64,000 bases of DNA from Litoditis marina (lineage: Eukaryota; Nematoda; Chromadorea; Rhabditida; Rhabditidae). The DNA lies in the NCBI GenBank assembly GCA_964036275.1, contig OZ038438.1:12728720-12792719 (forward strand), in the 5' to 3' direction. Both the position numbers and the translations under genes were made by a program. Shown one piece after another: positions 1 to 12,268 of the stretch. Below the pieces are notes generated by a model. The model was not told the DNA's origin. It ran no database searches and worked only from the letters and a program-made list of their open reading frames with translations. Position 1 is the first letter of the stretch. Each line of letters opens with the position of its first letter.

Positions 1-225
1 CATTGTTCTTTCTAAACATCCGATTTCCATTACTACTAAGCTGCTTTTGTTGTTTTTGTGTTTTTTAATGTTCACAAATAAGTCACCTTTCTTCAGCACC
101 ATGATTAACAGTTGTTTTCCATTTTATTAAACATCGACTCATCGTTTTCAATCTGAACCTTGTTGTTTGTTGACTTAAAATAATATGGATAATGAACTGT
201 TATAATTTTTATTGTATTATATTAT

Positions 226-239
226 TCGTTTAGACCACC
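226..239 (+). other. Splice acceptor just 5' of the adducin start codon
   Basis: ATTCGTTTAG ends at 233, seven bases before the adducin ATG. It fits a spliced-leader trans-splice site; it could equally be the end of an intron in the 5' UTR. The same arrangement is seen upstream of the BORCS7-like, kinase, vab-3 and mboa-7 starts. Confidence 0.5.
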
Positions 240-3200
240 ATGAGTGCTCAATCGGGTGCCAATGGACCGAGGGAGCAACAGTACACCTTCGACCCAGACA
301 GTCCCGAGTACATAAAGGACCTCCAGCGACCGGCTGTCATCAAGGTACGACCACCCATCATGGATCATCTCTGAGTGTTTCCAATCACCAACATGAGAGA
401 GTATCTCAAATGGATTTGGTGCATAACTAGTCTGTATTATGATCGTGGTTCCGTTTATTATTGAAAACTTGACGAAATTAGTGTAAAATCATGGGACTAA
501 ATTCCATATTCTGTTTAAGCTGTGTGATCATTTCCAGAATTATTTAGTCTATTCAATTTATTACGTTGAACTCATCTCTGCATGATAGCTGAAAAGTGGA
601 GACTGTATTTACTCAGCTATTGCTGAATTGCCTGCGATACAAAGGAAATCAGTTTTGAAAAATGCTTACTTGTTTAAATTTTTCACCACCCGATAAGATC
701 TTAGCGACATTGAATAAACCCATTCATCACGGGAGAGGGACAAGGTGTCAAATTGGGCACTGCCTGAGTGTTTCCAGTCCTATAACACTAATGAAAAAAA
801 TACAAGAGAGAAAATTGAAAAAAATTGTAAATCTTTTCATAACGATCTACTTTTTTATCGAGTATTTTTTTTACAGGAGGATTTGACGGAAATGGAACGT
901 AGGAAACGTGTACAACAAATCCTGGAATCAAAAAGTTTTCTCAAGGAGCTGGAGGAGGTAAATTTAATTCACATTAATTATTTACGTGTTTATACTTTAT
1001 CTTTATCTTTACTGGTTCAACATATTGGAGATTTGTTAATTTATTGATGATTCACCGTTGAGGTACTATCTGGCATTTATCGAGAAAGTTTCATGAGTTT
1101 ATATGAACCACAGTTTAGAAAAACTCTTAAAAGCCCTAACTAATCGAGTATAGCTTCCCGAATAGTTCCAACTACTCGAAAATGAGAGATCTATGATATA
1201 TACTCTCCCTTAGTCTTAAAGGACGGGCTTTCTAAGAATTATGAATAAACTAGCAAAGTGGGAAATCTGGAAGACCGCCAACTTCCTGCACCGTAAGATT
1301 TAGATTTGACTGTATGTAATCATTTCCATTCGATGCTATTGCGTTATGTACATCTGCATACATAGAAGTGTCACAACTGATTTGGCTTTGGAGGCGAGTT
1401 GTGGTACCACTTCAGGTTTTTTTCTCAACTATCTTTTTACACTATATATATATATGAATATTGAACTATAGCTTTCACCTGTCTTTTCAGGTAATTCGTT
1501 ACGAGTCGCGGGCGGCCAATGACGATGCGGAGCAAATGCAAATGGTGCAGCGACTGTCCGAACTCACCATCCCTAACGGACATCCCATGTCATTCGCTAG
1601 CGTTCATTCATTAGGTGGGGAAAATCTTTTGTTACTAAAAACCTCAGTATTGAAACTTTCAATATTGCAACTTAAAACACTTTGGAACAAGTTTTCAAAA
1701 AGACTTTGTCCATCTTGTCCAACATAAGGAAATCGTGAACTCTGCTTGTTAAAATCTTCCTCAAATATTCAACAAGTCTCTCACAGTTACTAAAGTTATA
1801 CTTGAACGATTAAACACAATTTCTTTTTTACTTTGAGTAAACTTTTTTCAGAGTTTTTTCGCTGCATAGAAGTCTCTGCTGCCGTTTTCAAAAATGAAGC
1901 GCACCCACTCAAATCATATTTATTGACTATGCTAAAAGGGCACTCTCGATGCGCATGCCAATAGTTGTTACATGCATAATGTTGCAGAGTTGAGCGTTGA
2001 GTTCTCTTTGAGAAAACTGAAATAACATTTTGAAATTAATCAAAATAATTCGCAAAAAAAGTGATGGTAAGATTTAGTGATCTAGATTCGTTTTGATTAA
2101 AGTGAGAATATTTAGAGATGATAAGAAGATCAGATGGTAAATTTTAACTAGTTTTCTCCAGTTTTTGTTGGTCTTGGCTGACAAGTATGCTTGAACTTGA
2201 TACTTCTCATTGCATATTCCATTCTACGTTGCATTGTGCCATTAGTACATGCAGATGGCTAATTATTTCACAGACTGTCAGTAGAGAGACCTTGGGAAGA
2301 TAAAGAACAACAATGCGTGTCGAGAGATAAGAAAGAGTTTTGCATATTTCAAATAAGAAGCAAGTTTGAAAACTGGTGAAGCACTCAACTGGCCCTCAAG
2401 TCAATTGGCCATAGTTATTCTCGTTTTTAGTACTCCCAAAGTTTCCTTTCTTGAGGATTCTTGAAAAGTGGTTTTCCTAAATTTTTCCTACGAGTGCTGC
2501 AAGTTGTAGTTTGATCCGGGCCCACTAAAGATATTGCTAATTGAAAGTATACGATATATAACATTTATTTTTGGTCTGAGCAATCTACATCACATATAGC
2601 AGAGTTACTATATAGTAGGTTTGAACAATACCAACGTCTCAAATAAATGTATGAGTTGCTATTCGTTTTCAGCTGGAACCCCCATTCAAATATGCGATAT
2701 GAAAGCCGATGAGACTTGCTCCAAATTGGAAAAGATGTACAGAAACAAAATGGCATCTTTATTTCGATTGGTGGACTTATTTCAATGGTCGCAAGGAATC
2801 AATAATCACATCACGGTGAGCACATCAAAGGTTGATTGCGTTTCGAGACGCGTGATATTGAGATGAACTCACGGAGTGCTCGCAGAGAACCCTGTGACCA
2901 AATATGAGTTATAGTTTGATCCGGGCCCTACAGATATTGCGAATTGAGAGTGAGAACAAGGATCGAACTGTAAAAATAGCACAGAAGACCGCAGACCGGT
3001 CAGCTGTTTTGTAACCTCGATGTCAATCTGAGGTTCTTAACTGGGCAGCTGTTCATAGAAATACTATACGAAAAAGCTTATTAACCGTGTACTGCTGAAA
3101 TATTTATTTACATCCGAAAATTTATTTCACTGCGAGATTTTCAGTTGCGTCTCCCGGGAGACGAAGATGAACTGCTTGTTAATCCCTTCGGACTTCTCTA

Positions 3201-6200
3201 CCATGAGATAACTGCCAGCTCACTTGTGAAAGTGAACTCTTCTGGAGAAATCATTCAGAAAGGAGCAACGAAGTTTGGAGTGAACAAGGTTTGTATTATG
3301 TGCATCTGGCTTGTCTCAACAATGCATTCGACTCAAATGCAACCAAATAACTCCTACTTCGACCTTAAACTTCTTTCTGAGATTCTAGTTATAGAAGAGA
3401 ATGTTTCAGACACATAGTTTTCGTTCGGCCAATGATACAGGGTTACTGTACAACCCAGCTGCTTTTTGAAAGAGTATCTACATTGAGTGTCGCATATTTA
3501 TTCCGTTTTATCCGTTTCTAACTGGTTATTTGTTATTTAACTAAAAAAAATTTAAGTTTTCGGAACGTTTATAAAACGAAAATGATAGAATAGAATAAGT
3601 TATAGAGAGTAGGTTTTATATAAGTTCAAGACTGCTACCGAAGTTCTAAATCAAATCCATAAATAGCATTCATCCTCTCCACCGCAGCTTCTGTACCATG
3701 AGAATATGAAAGTCGTGTGTTCTCTAAACCTGCTCCTGTTTCAGTCCGGTTTCGTTCTGCATGCGGCTATTCATCTGGCTCGTCCCGACGTCAAATGTGT
3801 CATGTATCTGCACACGGGCGTCGTGTCCGCCGTAGCGTCGATGAAATGCGGTCTCCTTCCACTCTGTCAGGAAGCCATGGTCATCGGACCCGTCGCCTAC
3901 CATGATTACAAGGTACTCTCACAGTTATAATTATATCATAACATTATTATAATAACATAACATTATTATACGGTTTAAGGATTATGATTATAGACAACCG
4001 GTCAGTATTGGACCGGCTGTCTAAGTTGGCTCCATCGTGACCAGTTATCAGATATTACCCGAACAAGAATGTAGCTGCGGCTTCCGGTTATTATTAGTAC
4101 TAATCTCACGTACATGTAAAAACCACCCAACATGGAAACCATAATAAGAACATATTTCATAGGAATGTGCGAGTGAGAAAGACGAAATGGAACGGATAGT
4201 TGACGGATTGGGATCGAACAAGGTAAGAAACGTATTCATTTTTTCTGTTTTTTTTTCTTCGTTCACATTTCTATTGCATTCTCCGATGGTTTAACCATGT
4301 GGCCACATAAACGGTCTTGTCTTCTCACAAATCACTGGAGTCCAAATCAATCACAAGAAGCTGCGTCAACAACATCCATGACATGTATAATGAGTATGTA
4401 AGAAACGTAAATACATAACTGAAGCAAACATGGTTATCATCATTGAATAAGATATTGATATAGTTGCGTTGTTCTCTTCAGGTGATGCTTCTGAGGAATC
4501 TTGGTTTCGTTGTCTGCGGTAGTTCTGTCGAGGAAACCCTCCATCTCGCTTTCCACACTGTAATTGCCTGTGAAACTCAGGTACGGAAACTGCACGGTCT
4601 ATACTCCCTTTCGTCAATCTGAATCTCAAATAATTTTTACTCTGACAAACAAACAATCTTTCCTAGTTTTCATTGGTAGGCGCAGGGAACAATGAATCAA
4701 AGTCTGAGAACATTTCTGAAACGTTTGGTGGAAAAAACTGCCTTGAAGTTAGAGCAGATACTGTAATCGGTTCGCGAAGAAAAGGCAAAAGACTATACCA
4801 CAGTTGACTCAAATTCTACCTAAATCAGACATTGTGGGCAATGTATCTTTCTCCTACAACAAATGTTGGTGTTGTGTCAAATGGAGAATCGAAGCAGTAG
4901 ATTTGTTTCTCTGGGAGATTGATTACATGAAATCCTGATGGATGAACGTATCAGATCAAAAACGACCTGTTTACAGATTCGAGCAGTGAAGGGAGGAATG
5001 GAGAACATTGTTATACCGAATGAGGAAACCGTCAAAAAAGCGTACGAGGCGTCTAGGAGAAAAGGTTGGCTATTCATTCTGTTCGTACACATCACATTCA
5101 GGCAAAGCAATGTTTCGGTCAACCAAGTTTCCCAAGTTGATACGTAAAGAAGTTCTATTTGATGTTAGCACAACTAAATTTCGGTTTCAAAAGTGATTTG
5201 TTGAAGTTTCACTGTCAAAGTGTTTTTGAGATGAGGACAACACTCGAACAGACAATTCTAATGGAGAAGTTACGTGGAGAGTGGGTGAATTGGAATGGGA
5301 GGCATGGATGCGGGTTCTAGACCATGCTGTGAGTTCCTAGTACTTTTTCCTTAACAAAACTTCGTTGAAAACATTCGAAGGAACAAAACTTCAGGTTTCT
5401 CTCTAGTCTAATTATGATTTGTAAGCTTAACAATTCTGTTTCTTATACAATCATCGCACTAGCAGAGTTTTTCTCTTTTTTGTTCTCCCAGTTTTTCATG
5501 AGTTGTTAGCGACATTGGGCTAATTGTCTCAAGTTGCTATCACGTGTCTCTGATTGAGCTACATTTACAAACGCGAATTCGTTTACAAAAAGATGACAGC
5601 CAATGACTATAATGAAGGCAATATAAATTGTGTTGTGCAGGGATTCCGAACAGGACAACAATACAAACAGCCACAGCCGCGGCCGAAATCGCAAATGTCC
5701 CAGTCGATGTACGTCACCAGTGATGTGGCCGCTCCTCCCTCAGCTTCGTCCGTCGGCTCGGTGAGTAACTCATAAATGATCTTTCGTGGAAACTATTTCA
5801 GCCGTGGTTCATGTCATTTAGAGCATACACAATTTGCATTATCAACCGAAAGTGAATTCGAAATGTGGTGTCTGAAGTTGAAACCAACTTATTGTTTTGC
5901 AAGGTTTCCCCTGCGAACCCAAGTCTTAGTTTTTACTGATGTTATAAGTATAACCCTCTATATATGTTGTTAACAAAACAAAAAGTTTGGACACAATCTC
6001 AGAATCGAAAAAACCACTGATTACCGTATCAACTTTTGCATTTACTTTCACGTTTCTGTTTCATTCATTTTTCTTCTGTCGATCCAGAATCTTCGACATT
6101 TCAAACTTTCTAGAAAATAGTCAATCTTCAATTTTCAGTTGGATGAGTCAGACCCAGCAGCAGTTTTTGCTCACAAACTCGCACTTCTTCGAAGGGAGCA

Positions 6201-9200
6201 AGATAAGTCGCGCTGGCTCAACAGCCCGAACGCCTACCAGAAAGTGGAGATTTTAGAAACCGGCACCGACTGTCCTAAGCGAATAACAAAGGTACAACTA
6301 ATATTAATATGTTATGTTGCTGTAACTATTGCTTGGAATCCTCCCCTACATGTATTGTTATTATCATTTCACTTTTGGTTTCTCTACGTTTTTTGCCATT
6401 TCCAATGTGTTTGCATCACACGTTTCACTTGCGTAAAAAACGTCATTTATGATTGCTCGCGACGATTTATGTTATATATAAGTGTCAGGCAGTTTTTGAA
6501 ACTCGGATAGTTCCGTGATTCATGAACCCAGTTATTCACCTTACATCGTTTGAACTTGATCTTTCAGTGGGTTCAAGATGCTACTTCGTTATCCGCAAAT
6601 GGGACTCCAGTCAAGATTAGCAGCCCCCATCAGTTTAGTCCAATGTCAGCCAACCCGAAAGAATTCAAAGACAAACAAAAGAAAATTAAGGTCGGTCTCA
6701 TATTTAAGTGAAGTTTGCTAGTAGAATATTCACGTTAAGGAGAGAGGGGGAACCGTGTTCACACATTCTCGCATTTCGCATTATCATTTCGGCTAATTGG
6801 TGTCTCACATAAAATGCTTAACATATATTTTTTACCTACTTCTCTACATGAAGGATGAGAAGTTGATTAGATGTTTCGCTGGTTGAAATCCAACCTTCAG
6901 TGAACCACTCAAATGTTTCCGTACTGGGTTCGCTCTCTCCAAAGCAAGCCTATACAGTGTTTATCGCTCTATCGCACTGTGTTTGTAGTTTGATCCCGTG
7001 CTGTTGAGTCGAAATCCGCGAAGTAGGGTGCTTGTCGAGATCAAACTACAACAATGACTTGGTCACCTCTTACACATTGAGGTGGTGAAAACAATTATGT
7101 GCTATTTCAGGAATGTCGGAGAGCAGGCTACACGACGGCCGGCCCAACCAGTCAGATATTGGATGGAACCACCTACGAAGATTTATCTCATATGAAGGTA
7201 AGTTCTATTTAGTTCTCATTATCTCTTATTTGAACCAAAACACAAGGTAGTATAGATGTTTTATTGGGTGGCGACGTTTTGGCGGATTCGCGGCGGATGA
7301 ATATATTCTATATTGCGAGACTTTCTCCGTATTTCCAACATACAGCGATCTCTCTACAGTAACACTCAAGAGATTTCTAAAAAAAACTTTTGAAATGACA
7401 CATCCCACTGTTTTAGTTTCACACTTTTACACATGGTGATTTTCTCAATGTAAAAGGTGTCCATGAAACAATTACAGCCGGATGTGGAGGGTTTAATTGG
7501 CCAAAGTGACCGATCTGTCTTGATTGGAACCGCCAGTAAAGGAATAATAGATCGCCAGCATCAGCACAATGCACAGGTATATACTAAGTGTTGTAGTTTG
7601 ATCTTTCGTAAATATCAGTAGCGTGACTCAGAACATTTTCTATCTTTTTGCATTTTGTGTACAATTCCTATGGTTGAAACTTCTGGCAATGTTTTCGGAA
7701 ACATTTCTCTGCTTCAAGCAGTCCACGATCTGTGCGTGACTTGTCTTTGGTCCGGCTAATGGCTAAACTTTCTTTTTTTTTCTCTAGAAATGCTCAAATA
7801 TGCAATGTTTTTATAGTTTGTGATTTTTCTACAGTATATTGTAAATTGTTAGACCGGTTACTTGCAGGTGTATCGGCAACTGTACGCGCCCAATCCTTTT
7901 GCCGTGGAAACAGACGATGAGATCAAGAAATACATCTATGAGGTAAAATCGAAATATTACAACTCTGTTCATTTTCAAGACAACATTTCAGCCGTGGGTT
8001 CAATCACAACCACCAACAATTATCGCATTTAAGAATTAGAATCGAATCCTTCCAATAAACTGACGAAAATACTTCAGGTGGAGCAAAAGTCTCCAAAATC
8101 CCGCACACCGTGTTCCTCAGCTCGTGACACGAGAATCGAATCCTGCAGTCCTTTCGAGGAAGACCCGGGGGCAGGTTGGTGTCGTACCACGTTTTTTTTT
8201 AAAACCATAAAATTTTCATTACTAAAAGTGTTTTGTAGCCTGAGTTCTTTGAAAGTTGAACCTAGTCGTGTCAGATACGGCATCGTTGATGCAAGGCGTT
8301 CGCGACCACATTCGTTCGAGCGCCACGCGTTCCTCCGTTTCGATGGACGACATGGGGGTGCCCGACCTCCCACTCGAACTCGCGCCCAACGGTAAAATAG
8401 CATGCAGTCATGTAGCTGTGATGTGGTAGCAGAAATGTACAAACATGGTCGCAATTTCTGATAGGTTTGGGAACTGAGTGAAATATATTATGTCCTCGTA
8501 CTATCTGCTCTCTGGAGTTAGGGTAGAAACAAGTCGGTAGGAATACATCACTGAGCTCCCTGACCTGTGATGGAATACTACAGCGCCGGAAATGTGGAAT
8601 ATCTGAGTTTTTTGAACCACGGTTGAACACAGTCATAGCGAAATTCAGCCATATAAAACATGTGAGACATCTAGATATTTTTCTTTGTTTATGTAGCTGA
8701 TTTGCGCAACTGTGATCTAGATGACAAGGGTATTACACACGTTCTTTACAAACAAAACGTGTCGTCTTGTTCTCAAACTTCTATCTTCATCCACTTTTGC
8801 ACAATTTCCAGTCACGAGTCCGAGGGATGTCTCGTCCACACTAGATTCCTCACGCACAGAGGGTAATCAGTATCTCTATGAATCCGACTGTGGGTTACTT
8901 TCATGCTGTTTTTTCTCTATTTTTTATTGAAACAATTTCCGAATGATATCAGTGAGTGTTATGTATTGTTGCATGTGCACTCCGATACTCGATACTCATT
9001 CTGATACATGCTTGAATGACAGCTAACTGCTAATATCCTTTGATCAACATCGCCTTGTATGGTTTTTTTTTGTTGGGGGGAAAATGAGAGATTCAAAAAC
9101 CTTTTTTCGATTCAGACCTAGCAGAAGATTCTGATTGCCACAAGGGGCATGTTTTCGGCATGAATATGTATGCAATGTAAAATTAACACTTTGTCCTAGA

Positions 9201-10431
9201 ACAGAAAAAAACTGTACATTCACATTTTTCAAATGGGTAGGCATGATATTTTGCACTGCACCCAATTCTTTCCGGCACAAAGTATGTTGAATGATTATGA
9301 GTGTTGTAGTGTGTGGTGGTCATGAGAGCCCTCAAGCGACGTCCACTCCCAAGGACGGAAAGACATTTGTAAGGTCAAAGAGTCACAGCTCAGCGGCACG
9401 CAGACTGTTCGGAAGCGGTGAGCACGGGATAATGAATGTTCTTCTCGCTATTTCTAACGAGACTCCGGCAGCGTGCCAACAACATCTAGCATGGAATGTA
9501 TAATTCGAAAACATATATATGTTCTCTGTAAATGTTCTTATTCCTATGCGTAAAATGGACTCAAAATTGTGACACGCCGCCGAAGTTGAGAGCAACCACA
9601 ACTATACCAGGCATGTGAAACGCACTACTGCTCTGTTTCACGCGATCGTGCTCTCTTTCAGTATGAAGTTGAAGTTTCTTCTCTGTTTTTGAACGTGAAA
9701 GATTCTGTACATTTCTCAAAACCCATGTGATTGCTTATTCTCACACTTATTCTTCACCAATAATCACTAGAAACGTCAACAACATACTAAAGGAATTCAC
9801 GTGGGAATGCTAACTATACTAGGTGCATTGGTCGCCCGTAAGCATGGCTACACTCAGTAGGCAGAAATCATCTTTGATATGAAAACGACTTAGTGAGTAT
9901 GCACTAATGACTAATCATCTGGTTGAAGTTATCACAGTCGGAGAGCTTTACACAGAGAGACAGAGAAGAAAGAACTTTCGTTTCAATGCTTCGACAATAC
10001 TTTATACCGTTATGCTCTTTTCCGGTCACATCTGTTGAAATTATTACTTCACTTCTTTGAGTGGCTCGAGTTTGGAACATTCTGGAGGTTCACATTTATG
10101 TGATGCTGTTCTGTTTCAGTGAAATTTTGATTTCAGGGAACACATCGGCCCGGTCAGACGTGACAATGTCCGAAGATGAGGTGAGCGACTAGCAATAAAA
10201 TTAAAGAACCGGGTCACGAATATTTATAATAGTGATGATATTTACTCATTAGTAAGTTCATTAGTAAGATTCACAAGATGCATAATATGAGAAAAATTTG
10301 AGTACCTCTATTCCCACTCCTTTTCATATTCATCTTCTTTTCAGAGTGGTCGTTTGGATTGTAAGAAGAAGAAGAAAAGAGGTTTATTCTCCGTCTTCAA
10401 GAAGAAAGACAAATCCTCAGCTCCTTCCTAA
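240..10431 (+). CDS. add-1: Adducin (membrane-skeleton protein), 22 exons
   Basis: Adducin caps actin filaments and links them to spectrin under the plasma membrane. Exons: 240-344, 877-957, 1491-1614, 2673-2815, 3145-3288, 3745-3912, 4163-4222, 4482-4580, 4977-5064, 5231-5328, 5641-5760, 6139-6291, 6568-6690, 7111-7197, 7478-7576, 7868-7942, 8078-8174, 8275-8391, 8812-8862, 9310-9417, 10137-10180, 10345-10431. All phases agree, giving 756 aa, close to other adducins. The start (MSAQSGANG) has ACCACC before ATG, and [15 protein letters not shown] is the conserved N-terminus. The class II aldolase-like head lies at about residues 125-325, with the signatures [34 protein letters not shown] and VAYHDY. 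A linker with TRWLN-like RWLNS and ANPKEF follows. The C-terminus has the basic MARCKS-like patch [17 protein letters not shown] (about 733-750), the calmodulin/actin/spectrin-contact and PKC target region of the family. Least certain are the small exons 10, 19 and 20; exon 20 uses an odd acceptor, GTTGTAG. Head-domain assignment is very secure. Confidence 0.95.
2491..2548 (+). repeat. Dispersed repeat fragment, copy a (adducin intron 3)
   Basis: It shares GAGTGCT-GCA, TAGTTTGATCCGGGCCC and AGATATTGC-AATTG with the copy at 2874-2965, only 380 bases away in the next adducin intron. Related to the tRNA-B-box-like family described at 6941-7060. Confidence 0.6.
2874..2965 (+). repeat. Dispersed repeat fragment, copy b (adducin intron 4)
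   Basis: Second copy of the 2491-2548 element, with TAGTTTGATCCGGGCCC preserved exactly. It ends near GGATCGAACTG. Confidence 0.6.
6941..7062 (+). mobile_element. SINE/MITE-like element with tRNA B-box-like core (adducin intron 13)
   Basis: It contains AAGCAAGCCTATACAGTGT, then TGTGTTTGTAGTTTGATCCC. It ends with the inverted counterpart GAGATCAAACTACAAC and GACTTGGT. The core GTAGTTTGATCCC resembles an RNA polymerase III B box (GGTTCGANTCC). Clear relatives lie at 40009-40130 and 54419-54540, weaker ones at 20865-20955, 24900-24985, 26690-26725 (reverse) and 39280-39370. Confidence 0.6.
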
Positions 10432-11446
10432 CCTTTACCTTCTATCTAACACAGGGTGAATCTATCTAACACAGAGTGCTTATTCAACCTAATACGACAT
10501 CCTAGTTTGCCTCGTTGTGGCCAAAACACTGCATTCACAACTTTTAGTATCTTGTTCGTCGTGCTGCGTTCTACACAAAACTCAGCATATGCATCCTACG
10601 CAAAACTCTCAATGTTTTACTTTACGGAACAATGAACGTTTGGTTTGTAAATATGAAAATATAGGATAATGCGCAGCCGCAACTTTTATTGCCAATAGGA
10701 ACTTTGTGAGAATACGAACAGGAATGTTGTTTTCCTCTTTTTGTTGTGCCTGTTGGGAATCCTGTGAATATGATATGAAGTTTAAACGGTGAAAACAGAA
10801 ATTGTTTCAGAAACCGTATTTCCACTTCTTCGGCAAGAAACATCGGTTTAGTGTTGCGGCTGGTTCGAGCCTGGAAAACACCTCCTTCTTGTGTTTCGTG
10901 AATGGGAGACGAACCTTCTTAGAGATTGTTAACGACTGTTCAACTTGTAATTTTGAACGTTTACTAGTCTATCCACGCTCTGCTTCTGTGCATATTCTCT
11001 ACTGTTAGAAACTTGTGATAATTCGGTCTGTTCTACACAGATGGCATTCGATTTCCGCACTGCCGGGTTAACCGATTCTCGGTTTTTAATTTGTTCGTTC
11101 TTTTTCGTTTATAGATGAAAATTGGTTTGAAATGGAAATCGCGTTTACAAAATTTTGGCGAGTCGTCGAAACTAAATTATTTCGCAATTTCTTTCAAATG
11201 CTAGGTAACTATTGAATGTTTTCTCGTTGATTCTCAGTTGTATCTTTTTCTGTTCTTTTGCAATATGTTGGAGTGTTGTTACGGATAATTCGCTTAGCTC
11301 ATTTCTTTTAGTCACTATTCTTTTTGCTGTGCATGATTCGGTGAGATTCCAGCACGTTAACTGGACGTTCTGTGCGTCTTTTAGAAAATTTCGTATTTAT
11401 CAGTCCGCTATTGAGCTATTGAGCTAATCAAACTAACGTATACAAT

Positions 11447-11452
11447 AATAAA
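11447..11452 (+). terminator. Candidate poly(A) signal of the adducin gene
   Basis: AATAAA followed by a T-rich stretch, about 1 kb after the adducin stop. I saw no coding exon between 10432 and this point. It would imply a roughly 1-kb 3' UTR. Confidence 0.4.
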
Positions 11453-11727
11453 AATTATTGTACTTATGTTGTCGATGTTTGTTGAAGTTTGAAACAGAGA
11501 TGGTGCGTGGAACTTGGAGTTGCAGTAAAGCTTGTGACGTACTCACCGGTAAATTCAGTGGAGAACCGTGTCCTTTCCGAACCAAGTCTGGCTTGATTCT
11601 GGCTTGATTACCACGGAGTTTCTATTCTGTTTAGTTTTGATATAATTTATACTATTCGGTTGTACTTAAACTGTTCATAACAAACTTCGTTTTGAGCCCT
11701 TCTCAGACAATTCCCAGCCACTTTTAT

Positions 11728-11820
11728 ATTGGCTGAGCGAGAGAGTGTGCAGGTCAGAGAGACCCAGATGTCTGCGGCCTCATCGACCTGCACACGCTCT
11801 CGCTTTTGTAGCTGGCCAAT
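11728..11820 (+). repeat. Long imperfect hairpin with CCAAT boxes in both arms
   Basis: Arms at 11737-11755 (GCGAGAGAGTGTGCAGGTC) and 11785-11803 pair over 19 bases with one mismatch, around a loop of about 30 nt. Outside a bulge the pairing resumes between ATTGGC (11728-11733) and GCCAAT (11815-11820). It lies in the 1.8-kb gap between adducin and the BORCS7-like gene. It may be a regulatory inverted repeat with two CCAAT/NF-Y-like sites, a small fold-back element, or a hairpin RNA precursor. The sequence does not decide between these. Confidence 0.6.
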
Positions 11821-12268
11821 CGAAGAAACTTGACGCCAATCGTTCTGAGTTGTCAGCGTACTCTAATTCCCGTTTAGTGCACCTATTGCATATGCGATAT
11901 GCCCGCTACGCGACCAGTGTCAAGAACCGTTATAGAAACTTGTATAGTTCTACCATACTCTGAATTTCAATGGCAGGCTGCCTGAGTTCATTTGGAAAAT
12001 GTAAGAACTACAGAAGTTTGAGTTAGTTACGGTGGGGAAAAGTTACTAACTTCCCTTTTGACTATCTCAGCTTTATCTGACCCAATCGACGCGCAGCGGT
12101 CGCGTAGCGTGCATGCGATGGGTGGACTAAAACAAAATATTCAATGTTTTTAAATTAATTTTTATATTTTCCAAATGGAAGATGATGTTATCATCGATTT
12201 AAGATGTTGATTTATGAAAGTAACATGTTGTTCAGATCGCGTGGAATGGGAAAAACCCGCTGTTGAGG

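Larger units (their letters stand above)
10432..12268 (+). other. Intergenic region, adducin to BORCS7-like gene
   Basis: No coding exon was found here. It should contain the adducin 3' UTR (poly(A) signal 11447-11452), the hairpin at 11728-11820, a further CCAAT motif just downstream (GCCAATCG near 11835), and the splice acceptor GTTGTTCAG ending at 12237 that precedes the next start. A short direct repeat (CTATCTAACACAG, twice) lies near 10443-10475. Confidence 0.55.

Noticed and set aside
11970..12000. MAGCLSSFGK exon with a perfect GTAAGA donor upstream of the BORCS7-like gene
   Set aside because: Joining it to the next exon forces a frame that meets TGA at the start of the following exon (12610). 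The frame supported by all later exons starts at 12269.
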